Assembly: GCF_000411975.1 (NCBI RefSeq)
Contig: NZ_ASXG01000076.1
Span: forward strand, 1-64,000
From: Amycolatopsis orientalis DSM 43388
GTDB lineage: Bacteria; Actinomycetota; Actinomycetes; Mycobacteriales; Pseudonocardiaceae
DNA length: 64,000 nt
Reading direction: 5' to 3'
Shown piece by piece: positions 43,885-52,785 of this stretch. The notes under the pieces were generated by a model. It was not told the DNA's origin. It worked only from the letters and a program-made list of their open reading frames with translations, and did no database searches. The first letter of the stretch is position 1. Every line of letters starts with the position of its first letter. Both the position numbers and the translations under genes were made by a program.

Positions 43885-44315
43885 CGGGAATCACCTCCAG
43901 ACGGGGCCGGGGCCGGTGTCGCGGGCGGCCGGTAGTTCTCGTCGTGTTTGACGATCATCGTGTCGGAGTCGAATTGGCCGTCCCGCCAGGAACCTTCGAC
44001 GATCACCCCGATGCCGGGCTGGAACAGTTGCGCGAGCGGGCCGTTGTGCAGGACGGGGACTGCCGGGCTGCCGGGCTTCACGTCGGAGGACACGACGAAC
44101 CGCAGCCCTTCCGGGGTGTGGGCGACGCTGCCCGGCCGCACGAACCCGCCGAGCTGGAACCGGCGGCCGTCGGGGTAGTCGGCGTGTTTCGCGATCGCCT
44201 CGGCCGGCGTGAGGTAGTAGACGAGGTTGCCGTTGAGGTTCCCGAACATCAGCACCCCGACCAGGACGGCGACGATCCCGATGCCGGCGACGGCGAGCAG
44301 GCGGTACCGCTTCAC
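43881..44315 (-). CDS. ccmE: Heme chaperone CcmE
   Basis: 144 residues. N-terminal anchor helix, OB-fold beta domain (FQLGGFVRPGSV, VIVEGSW), and the heme-binding MIVKHDENYRPP with His 124 and Tyr 128. GTG after GGGAGGAGC, overlapping the ccmD stop (GTGA). Confidence 0.95.
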   Translation of the reverse strand: MKRYRLLAVAGIGIVAVLVGVLMFGNLNGNLVYYLTPAEAIAKHADYPDGRRFQLGGFVRPGSVAHTPEGLRFVVSSDVKPGSPAVPVLHNGPLAQLFQPGIGVIVEGSWRDGQFDSDTMIVKHDENYRPPATPAPAPSGGDSR

Positions 44316-44431
44316 CGCTCCTCCCGTTCCCGCCGGATCGCCTCTGCCCGAAGGCGCAGCCGCAGCGTGTACCCGGCGAGCGTGCCGAAAGCGATGGCGA
44401 AGCCGATCGTCACCCAGGCCCATTCAGGCAT
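44312..44431 (-). CDS. ccmD: Small heme-handling helper CcmD
   Basis: 39 residues, MPEWAWVTIGFAIAFGTLAGYTLRLRLRA then charged EAIRREREER. One membrane helix with Tyr and a basic tail, the usual CcmD form, between ccmC and ccmE. It overlaps ccmC by 8 nt and ccmE by GTGA. It stabilises heme-loaded CcmE in the CcmABCD complex. Confidence 0.85.
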   Translation of the reverse strand: MPEWAWVTIGFAIAFGTLAGYTLRLRLRAEAIRREREER

Positions 44432-45155
44432 CCCGCATCCGTCCTTCCAGGTGCGGCGCGGTGACGGCGCCGCCCGCGACTTCGGTGTCCTCGGCCGCTT
44501 GTGCGGCAGCGAGTTCGTCCTCCAGCGCGGTGAGCCGGAGCCGGGCGCGCAGCAGCATTCCCGCGAACACGGTGAACGCGACCACGTTGAGCAGCAGCAC
44601 GGCGAGCATCCGGTGGTCGATCGTCGGATCGCCCGGCTTCAGCACTGTCGGCGGCTGGTGCAGCGCCCGCCACCACACCACCGACATGTGCACGACCGGC
44701 ACCTGCACGACGGCGACCACGCCGAGCACCGCCGAGCGGCGCGCGCGGGCGACCGGATCGAGCGTCGCCCGGCGCAGGGCCAGATAGCCGAGGTAAACGA
44801 AGAACATCAGCGCGGTGGTGACCAGGCGGGGGTCCCAGGTCCACCACACGCCCCACACCGGTTTGCCCCACCAGGAGCCGAGCACGATCGTCAGGCCGGT
44901 GAACAGCACCCCGAGTTCCGCGCTCGCCGCGGCGAGCCGGTCGAAGCGGGCGCCGCGGCGCCACAGCCACAGCGCGCTGGCGAGCCCGGTGAGGCCGAAA
45001 CAGAGGTAGGCGACCCACGCGGTGGGCACGTGCACGTACATCAGCCGCTGGTAGTCGCCTTGGAACCGGTCCGGCGGCGCGAGGACCGCGCCGGCGAGAC
45101 CGGCCGCGAGCAGGACGAGCGCGGCGGCGGGAAGCCGCCTGCCGAACAGGTTCAT
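44424..45155 (-). CDS. ccmC: Heme transporter component CcmC
   Basis: 243 residues, six helices. MYVHVPTAWVAY carries the first heme His, WGKPVWGVWWTWDPRLVTT is the WWD motif, and VPVVHMSVVWWRALHQPPT has the second His. A Glu/Ala-rich coil ends the protein. ATG overlaps the ccmB stop (ATGA). Delivers heme to CcmE. Confidence 0.95.
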   Translation of the reverse strand: MNLFGRRLPAAALVLLAAGLAGAVLAPPDRFQGDYQRLMYVHVPTAWVAYLCFGLTGLASALWLWRRGARFDRLAAASAELGVLFTGLTIVLGSWWGKPVWGVWWTWDPRLVTTALMFFVYLGYLALRRATLDPVARARRSAVLGVVAVVQVPVVHMSVVWWRALHQPPTVLKPGDPTIDHRMLAVLLLNVVAFTVFAGMLLRARLRLTALEDELAAAQAAEDTEVAGGAVTAPHLEGRMRDA

Positions 45156-45832
45156 GACGATTCCTCCAACGCGTTCGCGCCGAGCAGCAGAGCGAGCCAG
45201 CCGATTCCGGTGACGGTGACCAGCAGCAGCAACCACAGCCACGGGACCTGCCCGTAGCCGCCTTCCTCGACCAGTTCGGTCGCACCCAGCAGAAGCGGCA
45301 GCGCCAGCGGGCAGACCAGCAGCGGCCCGAGCGTGCTGCGGCCTGCCATGCCGTGCACCAACGCGCCGGCGAGAGTGCCGAGAGCCGCGAGCCCGGCAGC
45401 AGTCAGCGGAAGCGCTGCCGCCAGCCACGCCCACCCGGCGAGATCAGGCTGGTACAGCGCGATCATCACCGGCAGCAGCAGCGTCTCGAACGCGAGCAGG
45501 ACGACCGCCGTCGCGGCGGCGCGCCCGCCGAGCCGGGCCGCGGCCGGCATTCCGGTCATCCGGAGCATGGCCAGGTGGCCGGGCGAGTCGGTCGCGGTCT
45601 GGCGCAGCGCGACCAGCACGCCGAAGAGCAGCACCACGACCCAGTACATGCCCGTGCCCAGCTGGCTGAGCAGCGGGCGGTCCGCACCGACCGCCATCGG
45701 CGTCAGCAGCAGCGCGACGGCGCCGAACGGCGTGATGATCCAGAGCGCTTCGCCCGCGCGCGCCTCGATCCGCAACTCGGCGCCGGCGATGGTCCGTGCC
45801 TGGCGGAGCGGAGCGGGGGACAGGACGGTCAT
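45152..45832 (-). CDS. ccmB: ABC transporter permease CcmB
   Basis: 226 residues, six helices; AGAELRIEARAGEALWIITPFGAVALLLTPMA and LRQTATDSPGHLAMLRMTGM match the CcmB pattern. Works with CcmA to release heme-CcmE from CcmC. The ATG at 45832 overlaps the ccmA stop (ATGA), like every other junction here; a GTG at 45838 is the alternative. Confidence 0.92.
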   Translation of the reverse strand: MTVLSPAPLRQARTIAGAELRIEARAGEALWIITPFGAVALLLTPMAVGADRPLLSQLGTGMYWVVVLLFGVLVALRQTATDSPGHLAMLRMTGMPAAARLGGRAAATAVVLLAFETLLLPVMIALYQPDLAGWAWLAAALPLTAAGLAALGTLAGALVHGMAGRSTLGPLLVCPLALPLLLGATELVEEGGYGQVPWLWLLLLVTVTGIGWLALLLGANALEESS

Positions 45833-46518
45833 CGCCACTCGCTTTCCGGGGCGGGTTCGCGGTGCAGCGCGACGAGACCGCCGTCGAGGAGTTCCCCGAC
45901 CCGGTCGGCCAGCGCCCAGACCCGCGGCGCGTCGTGCGCGACCACGACCGCGGCCCCGCCGCGCGCCCGGACCCGCTGGACGACCAGGTCGACCAGTCCG
46001 AACGACGACCGGTCGAGCCCGGCGTGCGGTTCGTCGAGCAACAGCAGCGCCGGTTCGGTCAGCACCACCCTGGCGAGATCGGCACGGCGGAGCATGCCCT
46101 GCGAGCAGTGCTCGGCGCGCCGTCCGGCAGCCCGGCGCAGCCCGACGACGTCGAGCGCGTCCGGCACCGCAGCGGCGTCCCGCCCGGTCAGCGCGGCCAC
46201 ATGGCGGAGATTCTCCTCGAGCGTCAGCCGGGGATGCAACGAGGAATCGTGTCCTGCCAAGGCGATCGACGGCCGTGCAGCACGGACTTCGTCGGTGCCG
46301 AGCCGGGCGCCGAGCACTTTTCCGGTGCCGGCCGTGGGACGCAGCAGGGTGGCCAGCACGCGCAGGAGAGTGCTTTTCCCCGCGCCGTTCGGGCCGAGCA
46401 CGCCGTAGACCTCACCCGCACCGACCGCGAGGTCGAGCGCGCGCAGCACCGGCGTGCGGCCCAACCGCACACCGAGCCCGGTCACCGCGATCACTGGCTC
46501 GCCCTGCTCTACTATCAT
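45829..46518 (-). CDS. ccmA: ABC transporter ATPase CcmA
   Basis: 229 residues. Walker A GPNGAGKST, Q-loop region ALAGHDSSLHPRLTLEENLRHVAAL, Walker B LLLLDEPHAGLD, H-loop VVVAHD. The signature motif is degenerate (HCSQGMLRRADLA instead of LSGGQ). The ATG lies inside the BlaI-type operator 46510-46526, so either the message is leaderless or translation starts at the GTG at 46494. First gene of the ccm operon, diverging from ccdA. Confidence 0.93.
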   Translation of the reverse strand: MIVEQGEPVIAVTGLGVRLGRTPVLRALDLAVGAGEVYGVLGPNGAGKSTLLRVLATLLRPTAGTGKVLGARLGTDEVRAARPSIALAGHDSSLHPRLTLEENLRHVAALTGRDAAAVPDALDVVGLRRAAGRRAEHCSQGMLRRADLARVVLTEPALLLLDEPHAGLDRSSFGLVDLVVQRVRARGGAAVVVAHDAPRVWALADRVGELLDGGLVALHREPAPESEWR

Positions 46519-46526
46519 CGATCGTA
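46510..46526. promoter_or_regulatory. BlaI-type operator between ccmA and ccdA
   Basis: TACTATCATCGATCGTA has an exact left half and overlaps the ccmA start codon. It lies 58 bp before the divergent ccdA GTG, so it could control cytochrome c maturation in both directions. Confidence 0.7.
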
Positions 46527-46583
46527 GAGTACAAGCCCTGGCCTGAGACCAGGTCCCGGCCCCCGACGGCAGGTTTTTCGCTC

Positions 46584-47321
46584 GTGGATCTGTATGCCTC
46601 GCTGTCCCTGGCGATCGCCGCCGGGGTCATTTCGTTCACTTCGCCGTGCGCGCTGCCGCTGCTGCCGGGCTACGTGTCCTACGTCTCCGGGCTCGGCCGC
46701 GCCCCGGAGGGGAACCCGACGGCGATGCGCGCCAAGCCGCGGGTGGGCCTGGCGTCCGCGTTGTTCATCGCGGGGTTCACGATCGTGTTCGTCGCGCTCG
46801 GCGTCACGGCGTCGGCGTTCGGGCTGCTTTTGGCGCAGCATCGGCAAATTCTGACGATTGCGGGCGGTGTGCTCGTCATCGGCATGGGGCTGGCGTCGCT
46901 CGGAGTCGTCCGGATTCCGTTGCTGCAGCGGGAAGCCCGGTTCGACCTGCACCGCGTGCGCAGCGGCCCCGCGGGCGCGGTGGTGCTCGGCGCGGCGTTC
47001 GGGCTCGGCTGGACGCCGTGTGTCGGGCCGGTGCTGGCCTCGATCCTCGCGACCGCCGCCAGCAGTGCCACCCTGGGCACCGGCGCGCTGCTGCTGGCGG
47101 CCTACTCGCTCGGGCTGGGCGTGCCGTTCGTGTTGGTCGCGATCGGCGTCGCGCGGGGGCAGCGCAGCCTGGCGTGGCTGCGCGCGCACACGCGGAAAGT
47201 CGAGATCGCCGGCGGGGTCCTGCTGATCGCGATGGGCGTCGTGATGCTCACCGGAGGCTGGACGCAGCTGATGGGCCGGATGCTGGCGGCGTTCGCCCGG
47301 CTGGGCTGGCCTCCGTTGTGA
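46584..47321 (+). CDS. ccdA: Cytochrome c biogenesis protein CcdA
   Basis: 245 residues, six helices. Canonical motifs FTSPCALPLLPGYVSYVSG and GLGWTPCVGPVLASI hold the two redox Cys. It supplies electrons to CcmG of the divergent ccm operon. The GTG has only a weak ribosome site (GGCAGG). Its last 74 bases overlap the convergent gene at 47248. Confidence 0.93.
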   Translation: MDLYASLSLAIAAGVISFTSPCALPLLPGYVSYVSGLGRAPEGNPTAMRAKPRVGLASALFIAGFTIVFVALGVTASAFGLLLAQHRQILTIAGGVLVIGMGLASLGVVRIPLLQREARFDLHRVRSGPAGAVVLGAAFGLGWTPCVGPVLASILATAASSATLGTGALLLAAYSLGLGVPFVLVAIGVARGQRSLAWLRAHTRKVEIAGGVLLIAMGVVMLTGGWTQLMGRMLAAFARLGWPPL

Positions 47322-47754
47322 TCTCCGGCGGGCACGTATCCGCGGTGCACGCCCGTCGCCGCCACCGCAGCACGACCGCGGCGGCCAATGCGGCCAGCGA
47401 GAACGCCGCGAGCAGGGGCTGAACGGGCGCCCAGATGCCGAGCGCGCCGGAGATGCCGAGCAATCCGACCACGATCTTGTTGCACACGGGGCAGCCGACG
47501 GCGAACACCGCCGCGGTGACCGAACCGGCCACGCCGGCGCGTCCGCGCGCATCCGCGCTGGGCCGGGGAATCGCGACCCACAATCCGGTGAGGACCGCGG
47601 TCAGGACGAGCACCGGGTACTCCCACCACCGCACCGGCGTCATCCGGGTGAACAGCGGGGTGTCGATCACGTCGGTCGGCACCCCGACGGCGAGTGCGCT
47701 CACCGCCGCGGCCGCGGCCGCGAGCGTCCAGCGGCGTCCGTTGTCATTCCACAT
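47248..47754 (-). CDS. Membrane protein with CPVCNK motif, downstream of mmcO
   Basis: 168 residues, four helices. VGCPVCNKIVVGLLGISGALGIWAPVQPLLAAFSLAALAAAVVLRWRRRAC has a CxxC at the membrane edge and is the conserved core; the N-terminal part includes MTPVRWWEYPVLVLTAVLTGLWVAI. I recall it as an unnamed actinobacterial family. The start lies 11 nt inside the mmcO end, so it is translated with the multicopper oxidase. A thiol or copper-transfer role is possible. Confidence 0.8.
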   Translation of the reverse strand: MWNDNGRRWTLAAAAAAVSALAVGVPTDVIDTPLFTRMTPVRWWEYPVLVLTAVLTGLWVAIPRPSADARGRAGVAGSVTAAVFAVGCPVCNKIVVGLLGISGALGIWAPVQPLLAAFSLAALAAAVVLRWRRRACTADTCPPEITTEASPAGRTPPASGPSAASSLR

Positions 47755-49330
47755 AGGACACCACGGTCATCATTCCGGCCTCGCCGTGGTAGACGTTGTG
47801 GCAGTGGGTCAGCCACTGGCCCGGGTTGTCCGCGTCGAAGTCCACCTCGACGGTGCGCCGGGGCAGGACCAGGACGGTGTCCTTGCGCGGGCCGGCCGCT
47901 TTCGGCGTGCGTACCTGGAAAGTGTGGCCGTGCAGGTGCATCGGGTGGTACATGTCCGTTTCGTTCACGAACCGCAGGCGTACCCGCTGTCCCTTGCGGA
48001 CCGGGAGCCCGTCGTTCGGGTTGTACGGTTTCCCGTTGATCGTCCAGTCGTACTTCGCGCCCGGCCCGGCCAGTTTGAGATCGTGGGTGACGTCGGGGGT
48101 CTTGTCCTTCAACGAGACCTGGGGTGCTGCGGAGAAATCGGCCACGGTCAGGACTTTCGCGGTCTTCAGCTGCTCGGCGGCCGCGTCGTTCACCGCGGAC
48201 GCGGTGCTGCCGCCGGCGTGCACCAGCACCTGGGCGTACCCACCCTTGCCCTCGGCGAGAGCAAGGATCGGGACGCCGCTGGAGGGAACGGTGATCACCG
48301 CGTCGACCCGTTCGCCCATGCCCAGCAGCACCGTCGCCGCGTTGCCGGGCGCGCTGGCCGGGAAGCCGTCGGTGTGGGTGATCCGCATCGGAACGCCGGG
48401 CACGCCGACGCGGAACGCGGTGTCGCCGGCCGCGTTGATCAGCCGGAGCCGGATCCGCTGCCCGGGTTTGGCCTTGACACTGGTCGGCGCGACCGAGCGG
48501 GTGCCGTTGGCCAGGAAGTAGGGGTAGGTCACGTCGCCGGCGTCCCCGCCGAGGGTGGCCGACTGCGGCATGCCGCCCATGCCGGACATCGGCGGCATGC
48601 CGGAGCCGCTGCCCATTCCTGGCATGTCCGGCATCGAGGACGACTGCCCGCCGCCCATGACCATGCCGTTCTTCTTGAGGTTGGCGAGCACGGCGTCCGG
48701 GTCGGTGCCGGTGCCGTCGATCCAGTCGTCGAGGACGACGACCAGCTCCGTGTCGTAGTCGCGGCCGTCCGCCGGGTCCTCGATGACGAGCGGTCCGTAC
48801 AGGCCCCGGTCGAGCTGGGTGCCGACGTGCGGGTGGAACCAGAACGTGCCGGCCTCCGGCGCGGCGAACTCGTAGGTGAAGTCCTTCCCGGCCGCGATCG
48901 CCGGCTGGGTGAGGTCGGGCACGCCGTCCATGTCGTTGCGCAGCGCCAGTCCGTGCCAGTGGATGGTGGTCGGCTGGGGTAGCCGGTTGTTCACCTTCGC
49001 GCGCAGCACCTCGCCTCGTTTGAGGCGGATTTCCTGGCCGGGCAGCTGCCCGAAGCTCCAGGTTGCGACCTTGGCCTGCCCGAGGTCGAGTTCGCCTGCC
49101 TGTGCGGTCAGCTCGACCTGGCGCACCGGCGCGTTCGCGGCGCGCCGGGCCGCCTCGGCGCGCCCGACCAGCGGCGAGGACGGGCCGATCTTGGCCGGTG
49201 CCGCGGCAGATCCGCCGGACGAGCAGGCGGCCAGCCCGAAGGCGGCGGTCGCGCCCGCGCCGAGCACGAGGAAGCCGCGCCGGTTCAGCTGGCGGTTCGG
49301 GGCGGTCGGCGAAGGGTCGGCAGGCGTCAT
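47744..49330 (-). CDS. mmcO: Multicopper oxidase MmcO, Tat-exported lipoprotein
   Basis: 528 residues. Tat signal NRRGFLVLGAGATAAFGLAAC with lipobox Cys, cupredoxin domains with TTIHWHGLAL, FWFHPHVGTQ, HPMHLHGHTFQV and THCHNVYHGEAGMM: all four copper-ligand groups present. A Met-rich insert (MPDMPGMGSGSGMPPMSGM) suggests cuprous oxidase activity. Probably oxidises toxic Cu(I) at the cell surface. Its leader holds a hairpin (49367-49391) and a BlaI-type operator (49453-49469). Confidence 0.96.
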   Translation of the reverse strand: MTPADPSPTAPNRQLNRRGFLVLGAGATAAFGLAACSSGGSAAAPAKIGPSSPLVGRAEAARRAANAPVRQVELTAQAGELDLGQAKVATWSFGQLPGQEIRLKRGEVLRAKVNNRLPQPTTIHWHGLALRNDMDGVPDLTQPAIAAGKDFTYEFAAPEAGTFWFHPHVGTQLDRGLYGPLVIEDPADGRDYDTELVVVLDDWIDGTGTDPDAVLANLKKNGMVMGGGQSSSMPDMPGMGSGSGMPPMSGMGGMPQSATLGGDAGDVTYPYFLANGTRSVAPTSVKAKPGQRIRLRLINAAGDTAFRVGVPGVPMRITHTDGFPASAPGNAATVLLGMGERVDAVITVPSSGVPILALAEGKGGYAQVLVHAGGSTASAVNDAAAEQLKTAKVLTVADFSAAPQVSLKDKTPDVTHDLKLAGPGAKYDWTINGKPYNPNDGLPVRKGQRVRLRFVNETDMYHPMHLHGHTFQVRTPKAAGPRKDTVLVLPRRTVEVDFDADNPGQWLTHCHNVYHGEAGMMTVVSYVE

Positions 49331-49366
49331 GGGGTCCCGATTCCGTTGTCGTTGCGTGGCGAGCGC

Positions 49367-49391
49367 GTCCGTGAGGGGAACCCTCACGGAC
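49367..49391. repeat. Short hairpin of the GTCCGTGA family in the mmcO leader
   Basis: GTCCGTGAGGG and CCCTCACGGAC form a perfect 11-bp stem with a GAA loop, between the operator and the mmcO start. Shorter relative of the 14958/15118/19694 elements. Confidence 0.65.
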
Positions 49392-49452
49392 TCTGAGTCC
49401 CGCGGGGTTCCCTTCACGCCCGCGCCGCGTCCTCCCGGAGCGGGTCCGGGCC

Positions 49453-49469
49453 TACTAGATTCGATAGTA
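49453..49469. promoter_or_regulatory. BlaI-type operator upstream of mmcO
   Basis: TACTAGATTCGATAGTA has an exact right half. It lies between the vanW-like gene and mmcO, 123 bp before the mmcO start. Confidence 0.65.
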
Positions 49470-49482
49470 CATATCGGGCGGG

Positions 49483-51318
49483 TCAGCCGCTTCCGGCGCA
49501 GACGACGGTGGGCTCGGGGTTGTAGCGCACGTTGCGGGTGTGCCGGCTGAGCTCCTTGCCGCCGAGGTCGCGGATGACGCGGGTGTCGGAGGCGGTGAAG
49601 CCGGGCTTGCCCTGGACCGGTTTGCACGAGGCGTCGGATTTCGTGACGGTGGGCGGGTTCACGAAGTCGTGTTTCGGGCCGGGGACCGATTCGACGTTCA
49701 CGTGTTTGGTGCCCCACAGCTTGACGGTGATCGAGGAGTTCGTCCAGATCGTCTGGATCGCCACGCCGGTGGCGGAGTCGTTGGCGAACTTCAGGTCGAT
49801 CACGCTGCTGCCGTCCGGGTTCTGGAACACCGTCGCCTCGCGCGCCGCGGGGTAGCGGCTGATGTAGAAGCTGTGTTCCTTGTGCCCGGCGTCGGTCATG
49901 CCGGCGAAGTACGCCGCGTTGTAGGTCGTGGTGGCGAATTGCGAGATGCCGCCGCCGACTTCGCGGGCGGGCACGCCTTCTTCGATCACGCCGGCTTCGA
50001 CGTAGCCCTGCGGTGTGCCGCGCGGGCCGGTGTAGCCGTTGAGACTGAAGGTTTCGCCGGGCTTGACGATCGCGCCGTTCACCTTCTGGGCGACGACGCG
50101 GATGTTCACGCCGGAATCTTGCGCGAACCCGGTGGTCGTGAACTCTCCGATGACTTCCTTGATGCCGAGGCTCTTGACCGCGCCGCTGGTGACCTTCGCC
50201 GGTACGTCGGTGTATTTCGCTTGCACCGCCCGGTCTCCCGGGCCGGTGATCGCCTTCAGGAGGCCGGCCAGGGTCTGGTCCCAGTCGATCTGCCGCCCGT
50301 CGGTCGACGGCGTGACGACGGGAGAGCCGCTGGAGAAGTCCATCCGGGCGTCCTGGCCCTGCTTCTCGGTGGCTGCCAGTTTGTCGGCGACCGCGCCGAG
50401 TTTGTCCTTGTCGAGGCTGGGCACCAGATTTCCGTTGTCGCCGGCCCGGAACCGCAGGGCCGCCGCGATGCGCGCCGGGGTCACGGCGGCGTCGCGGCCG
50501 TCGCCTCGCACGGTCGCGGGAGCCGACACCGCGGGTTTGGCGATCTCGTCGACCGCTCGCCGGACTTCGTCGGCCGGGACCTTGGGCTGGAGCGTCCGGA
50601 TCGGCAGCTTGACGTCCGCGGCGTTCGCCCACTCCGTCACGAGCGCCTGGCGGGCCGCCGTTTCGTCCAGTTCCTGCCCGGCTTCGGGCTGTACGGGCAC
50701 CGGGGCGACGCCGTCGAAACGCACGTCGCCTTCCGTCATCGGGCGGTCGACGGCCGGGCGGAGGCCGGCGATGACGGCGTTGAGCGCCTGGTCGTCGCCG
50801 CTGGACATCACGCGGAATTCGCGGCCCCCGAACAGTGAGCCGAGAAGACCCCACGGGGTCGGGGACTGGGTTCCCGCCTGCGCCACCGTCGCGGCGTAGT
50901 CGACCTGGATCTTCGCGGACGCCGGCACGAACCGGGCCGTGCGGTCGCCCGCGCTGACCTGGACGGGCTGGGCAAGGCGCGGTGTCAGCGCCGCGGTCAG
51001 CTTGGCCTGGGCCTCTGCCGGGGACAGCCCGCCGACCGCCACGCCGGCGACGGTGGTGCCGCCGGGCACCTCGCCGATCGTCGCGATCGCGCCGATCACG
51101 TACGCCACGGCCAGTGCTCCCGCCGCGGCGGCGAGCGCGATGGTCAGCGGGCGCCGCCACCACGGGCGCGCGGCGCCGCTCCCGCCGCCGGGGTCCTGGT
51201 CGTCCGGATCCGTCGACGGCCAGCTCGCGTTGTCGGTCGCTGGATGCAAGAAAACCCCCGGGTAGCCGTGGTTTTGCCGCGTGCGGCGGTGCAGGGAGCC
51301 CAGGCTACTATCGTCCAT
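49483..51318 (-). CDS. VanW family protein with peptidoglycan-binding domains
   Basis: 611 residues. Cytoplasmic Pro/Asp-rich start, one helix (LTIALAAAAGALAVAYVIGAIATI), two PG_binding_4-like repeats (about 80-330), and the VanW domain with GETFSLNGYTGPRGTPQGYVEAGVIEEG and GGGISQFATTTYNAAYFAG. Envelope protein of unknown activity. The ATG lies inside the BlaI-type operator 51306-51322, so a leaderless message, or a downstream start such as the TTG after GGGGG near 51249, should be considered. Starts 42 bp after nuoN. Confidence 0.88.
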   Translation of the reverse strand: MDDSSLGSLHRRTRQNHGYPGVFLHPATDNASWPSTDPDDQDPGGGSGAARPWWRRPLTIALAAAAGALAVAYVIGAIATIGEVPGGTTVAGVAVGGLSPAEAQAKLTAALTPRLAQPVQVSAGDRTARFVPASAKIQVDYAATVAQAGTQSPTPWGLLGSLFGGREFRVMSSGDDQALNAVIAGLRPAVDRPMTEGDVRFDGVAPVPVQPEAGQELDETAARQALVTEWANAADVKLPIRTLQPKVPADEVRRAVDEIAKPAVSAPATVRGDGRDAAVTPARIAAALRFRAGDNGNLVPSLDKDKLGAVADKLAATEKQGQDARMDFSSGSPVVTPSTDGRQIDWDQTLAGLLKAITGPGDRAVQAKYTDVPAKVTSGAVKSLGIKEVIGEFTTTGFAQDSGVNIRVVAQKVNGAIVKPGETFSLNGYTGPRGTPQGYVEAGVIEEGVPAREVGGGISQFATTTYNAAYFAGMTDAGHKEHSFYISRYPAAREATVFQNPDGSSVIDLKFANDSATGVAIQTIWTNSSITVKLWGTKHVNVESVPGPKHDFVNPPTVTKSDASCKPVQGKPGFTASDTRVIRDLGGKELSRHTRNVRYNPEPTVVCAGSG

Positions 51319-51322
51319 AGTT
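51306..51322. promoter_or_regulatory. BlaI-type operator at start of vanW-like gene
   Basis: TACTATCGTCCATAGTT has an exact left half and overlaps the annotated start codon at 51318. Confidence 0.65.
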
Positions 51323-51359
51323 GCCCGGTCGGGCGGGCCAGCGGCGGGGGATCCGGTCC

Positions 51360-52769
51360 TCACATCGACGCCAGGTCCCCGCGCAGGGCGGCGAGCGCGA
51401 GCCCGGCGAGGGGGCCGAGCACGAGGGATCCGGCCGCGGTGACGTACGCGGTCGCGGCCGCCCAGCCGCCGGGAACGGCCGGGTCCGGCTCGTCGCTCCG
51501 GCGGACGGCGGGGGTGATCCAGCGCAGGTAGTAGAACAGGCTCGCCACGGTGTTGACGGCTGCGACGACGACCAGCCAGGCGTAGCCGCCGTCGAGCGCC
51601 GCGGCGAAGATCGTCAGCTTGCCGGTGAAGACCGCGGTGGGCGGAGTGCCGACCAGCCCGAGCAGGCACACCACCAGGCTGACGGCGAGCCAGGGCTGGT
51701 GCCGCAGGAGCCCGCGATACTCGTCGATCGTCCGCCGCCCCGGCAGCGCGCAAACGACCGCGAAGGCGCCGAGGTTGGTGACCGCGTAAGCGCCGAGGTA
51801 GAGCAGCATGCTCGGCAGGGCCAGCTCGTTGCGTCCGGCCACGGCGACGGCCATCAGGAGGTAGCCGACCTGGCTGATGGTGGAGTAGCCGAGCAGGCGG
51901 CGGACGTCGCGCTGGAAGAACGCGGCGAGGTTGCCAAGCGTCATGGTGGCGGCGGCGACGATGGCGATCAGCAGGGCCCAGTCGAGGTGCGAGCCGGTCA
52001 TCGCGGCGGCCAGGCGGTACGCCGCGACGACGCCGCCGATTTTGGGGACGGTGGTGAGGAACGCGGCGGCGGGCGGGCGGGTGCCTTCGGTGACATCGGG
52101 GATCCAGAAGTGCGCCGGGACCGCGCCCATCTTGAACAGCAGCCCGGCGAGCACGCCGACGAAGCCGACGGCGACGGCGGCCGCCGGGGCAGTGCCGAGC
52201 GCCTTCTGCAAGTCGGCGTAGGCGCTAGAGCCGCCGACTCCGAACAAGACGGTGGCTCCGGCCAGCATGATGATCCCGAGCAGCGCGCCGAGCAGGTAGA
52301 ACTTGAGCGCTCCCTCGGTGCCGGCGTCGTCTTTGGCGAACCCGGCGACCGCGTACAGCGGGATGCTCGCGAGCAGGTACGCGGCGACCAGGAGCAACAG
52401 ATCGTTCGCGCCGGTGAGGACGATCGTGCCCAGCGCCGCGAGCAGGATCAGGACGTACCACTCGCTCTCGCGCGGCGCGGACCGGAACTCTCGCGCGCTC
52501 ACGCCGAGGGTGAGCAGCACGGCGACCAGGACGATGACGCGTCCGGCGTTGGTGCCGACGTCGATCGCGTAGCTGCCGCCGAAGACCGTGCGGACCGGAT
52601 CGCCCCAAACCGCCACGGTCGCGGCCAGCCCGGCCGCGCAGGCGAGCGCGGCGAGGAGGCGGACCGGCCATTGCCGCCGGCGCGGCAGGTAGGAGCCCAG
52701 CAACAGCCCCGCGACCGAGGCGACCGCGAGGATGATCTCCGGCAGCAGCGCGAGCGGGTCTTCGTTCAT
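51360..52769 (-). CDS. nuoN: Complex I-like antiporter subunit NuoN
   Basis: 469 residues, fourteen helices. MVSLV-type Mrp antiporter core with GALKFYLLGALLGIIMLAGATVLFG, MGAVPAHFWIPDVTEGTRPPAAAFL and RDVRRLLGYSTISQVGYLLMAVAV. The TM5 Glu/TM7 Lys pattern appears kept. The ATG at 52769 follows GTGGAGACG; a GTG at 52778 is possible. Last gene of the nuo-like operon. Confidence 0.94.
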   Translation of the reverse strand: MNEDPLALLPEIILAVASVAGLLLGSYLPRRRQWPVRLLAALACAAGLAATVAVWGDPVRTVFGGSYAIDVGTNAGRVIVLVAVLLTLGVSAREFRSAPRESEWYVLILLAALGTIVLTGANDLLLLVAAYLLASIPLYAVAGFAKDDAGTEGALKFYLLGALLGIIMLAGATVLFGVGGSSAYADLQKALGTAPAAAVAVGFVGVLAGLLFKMGAVPAHFWIPDVTEGTRPPAAAFLTTVPKIGGVVAAYRLAAAMTGSHLDWALLIAIVAAATMTLGNLAAFFQRDVRRLLGYSTISQVGYLLMAVAVAGRNELALPSMLLYLGAYAVTNLGAFAVVCALPGRRTIDEYRGLLRHQPWLAVSLVVCLLGLVGTPPTAVFTGKLTIFAAALDGGYAWLVVVAAVNTVASLFYYLRWITPAVRRSDEPDPAVPGGWAAATAYVTAAGSLVLGPLAGLALAALRGDLASM

Positions 52770-52785
52770 CGTCTCCACGGCGCGG

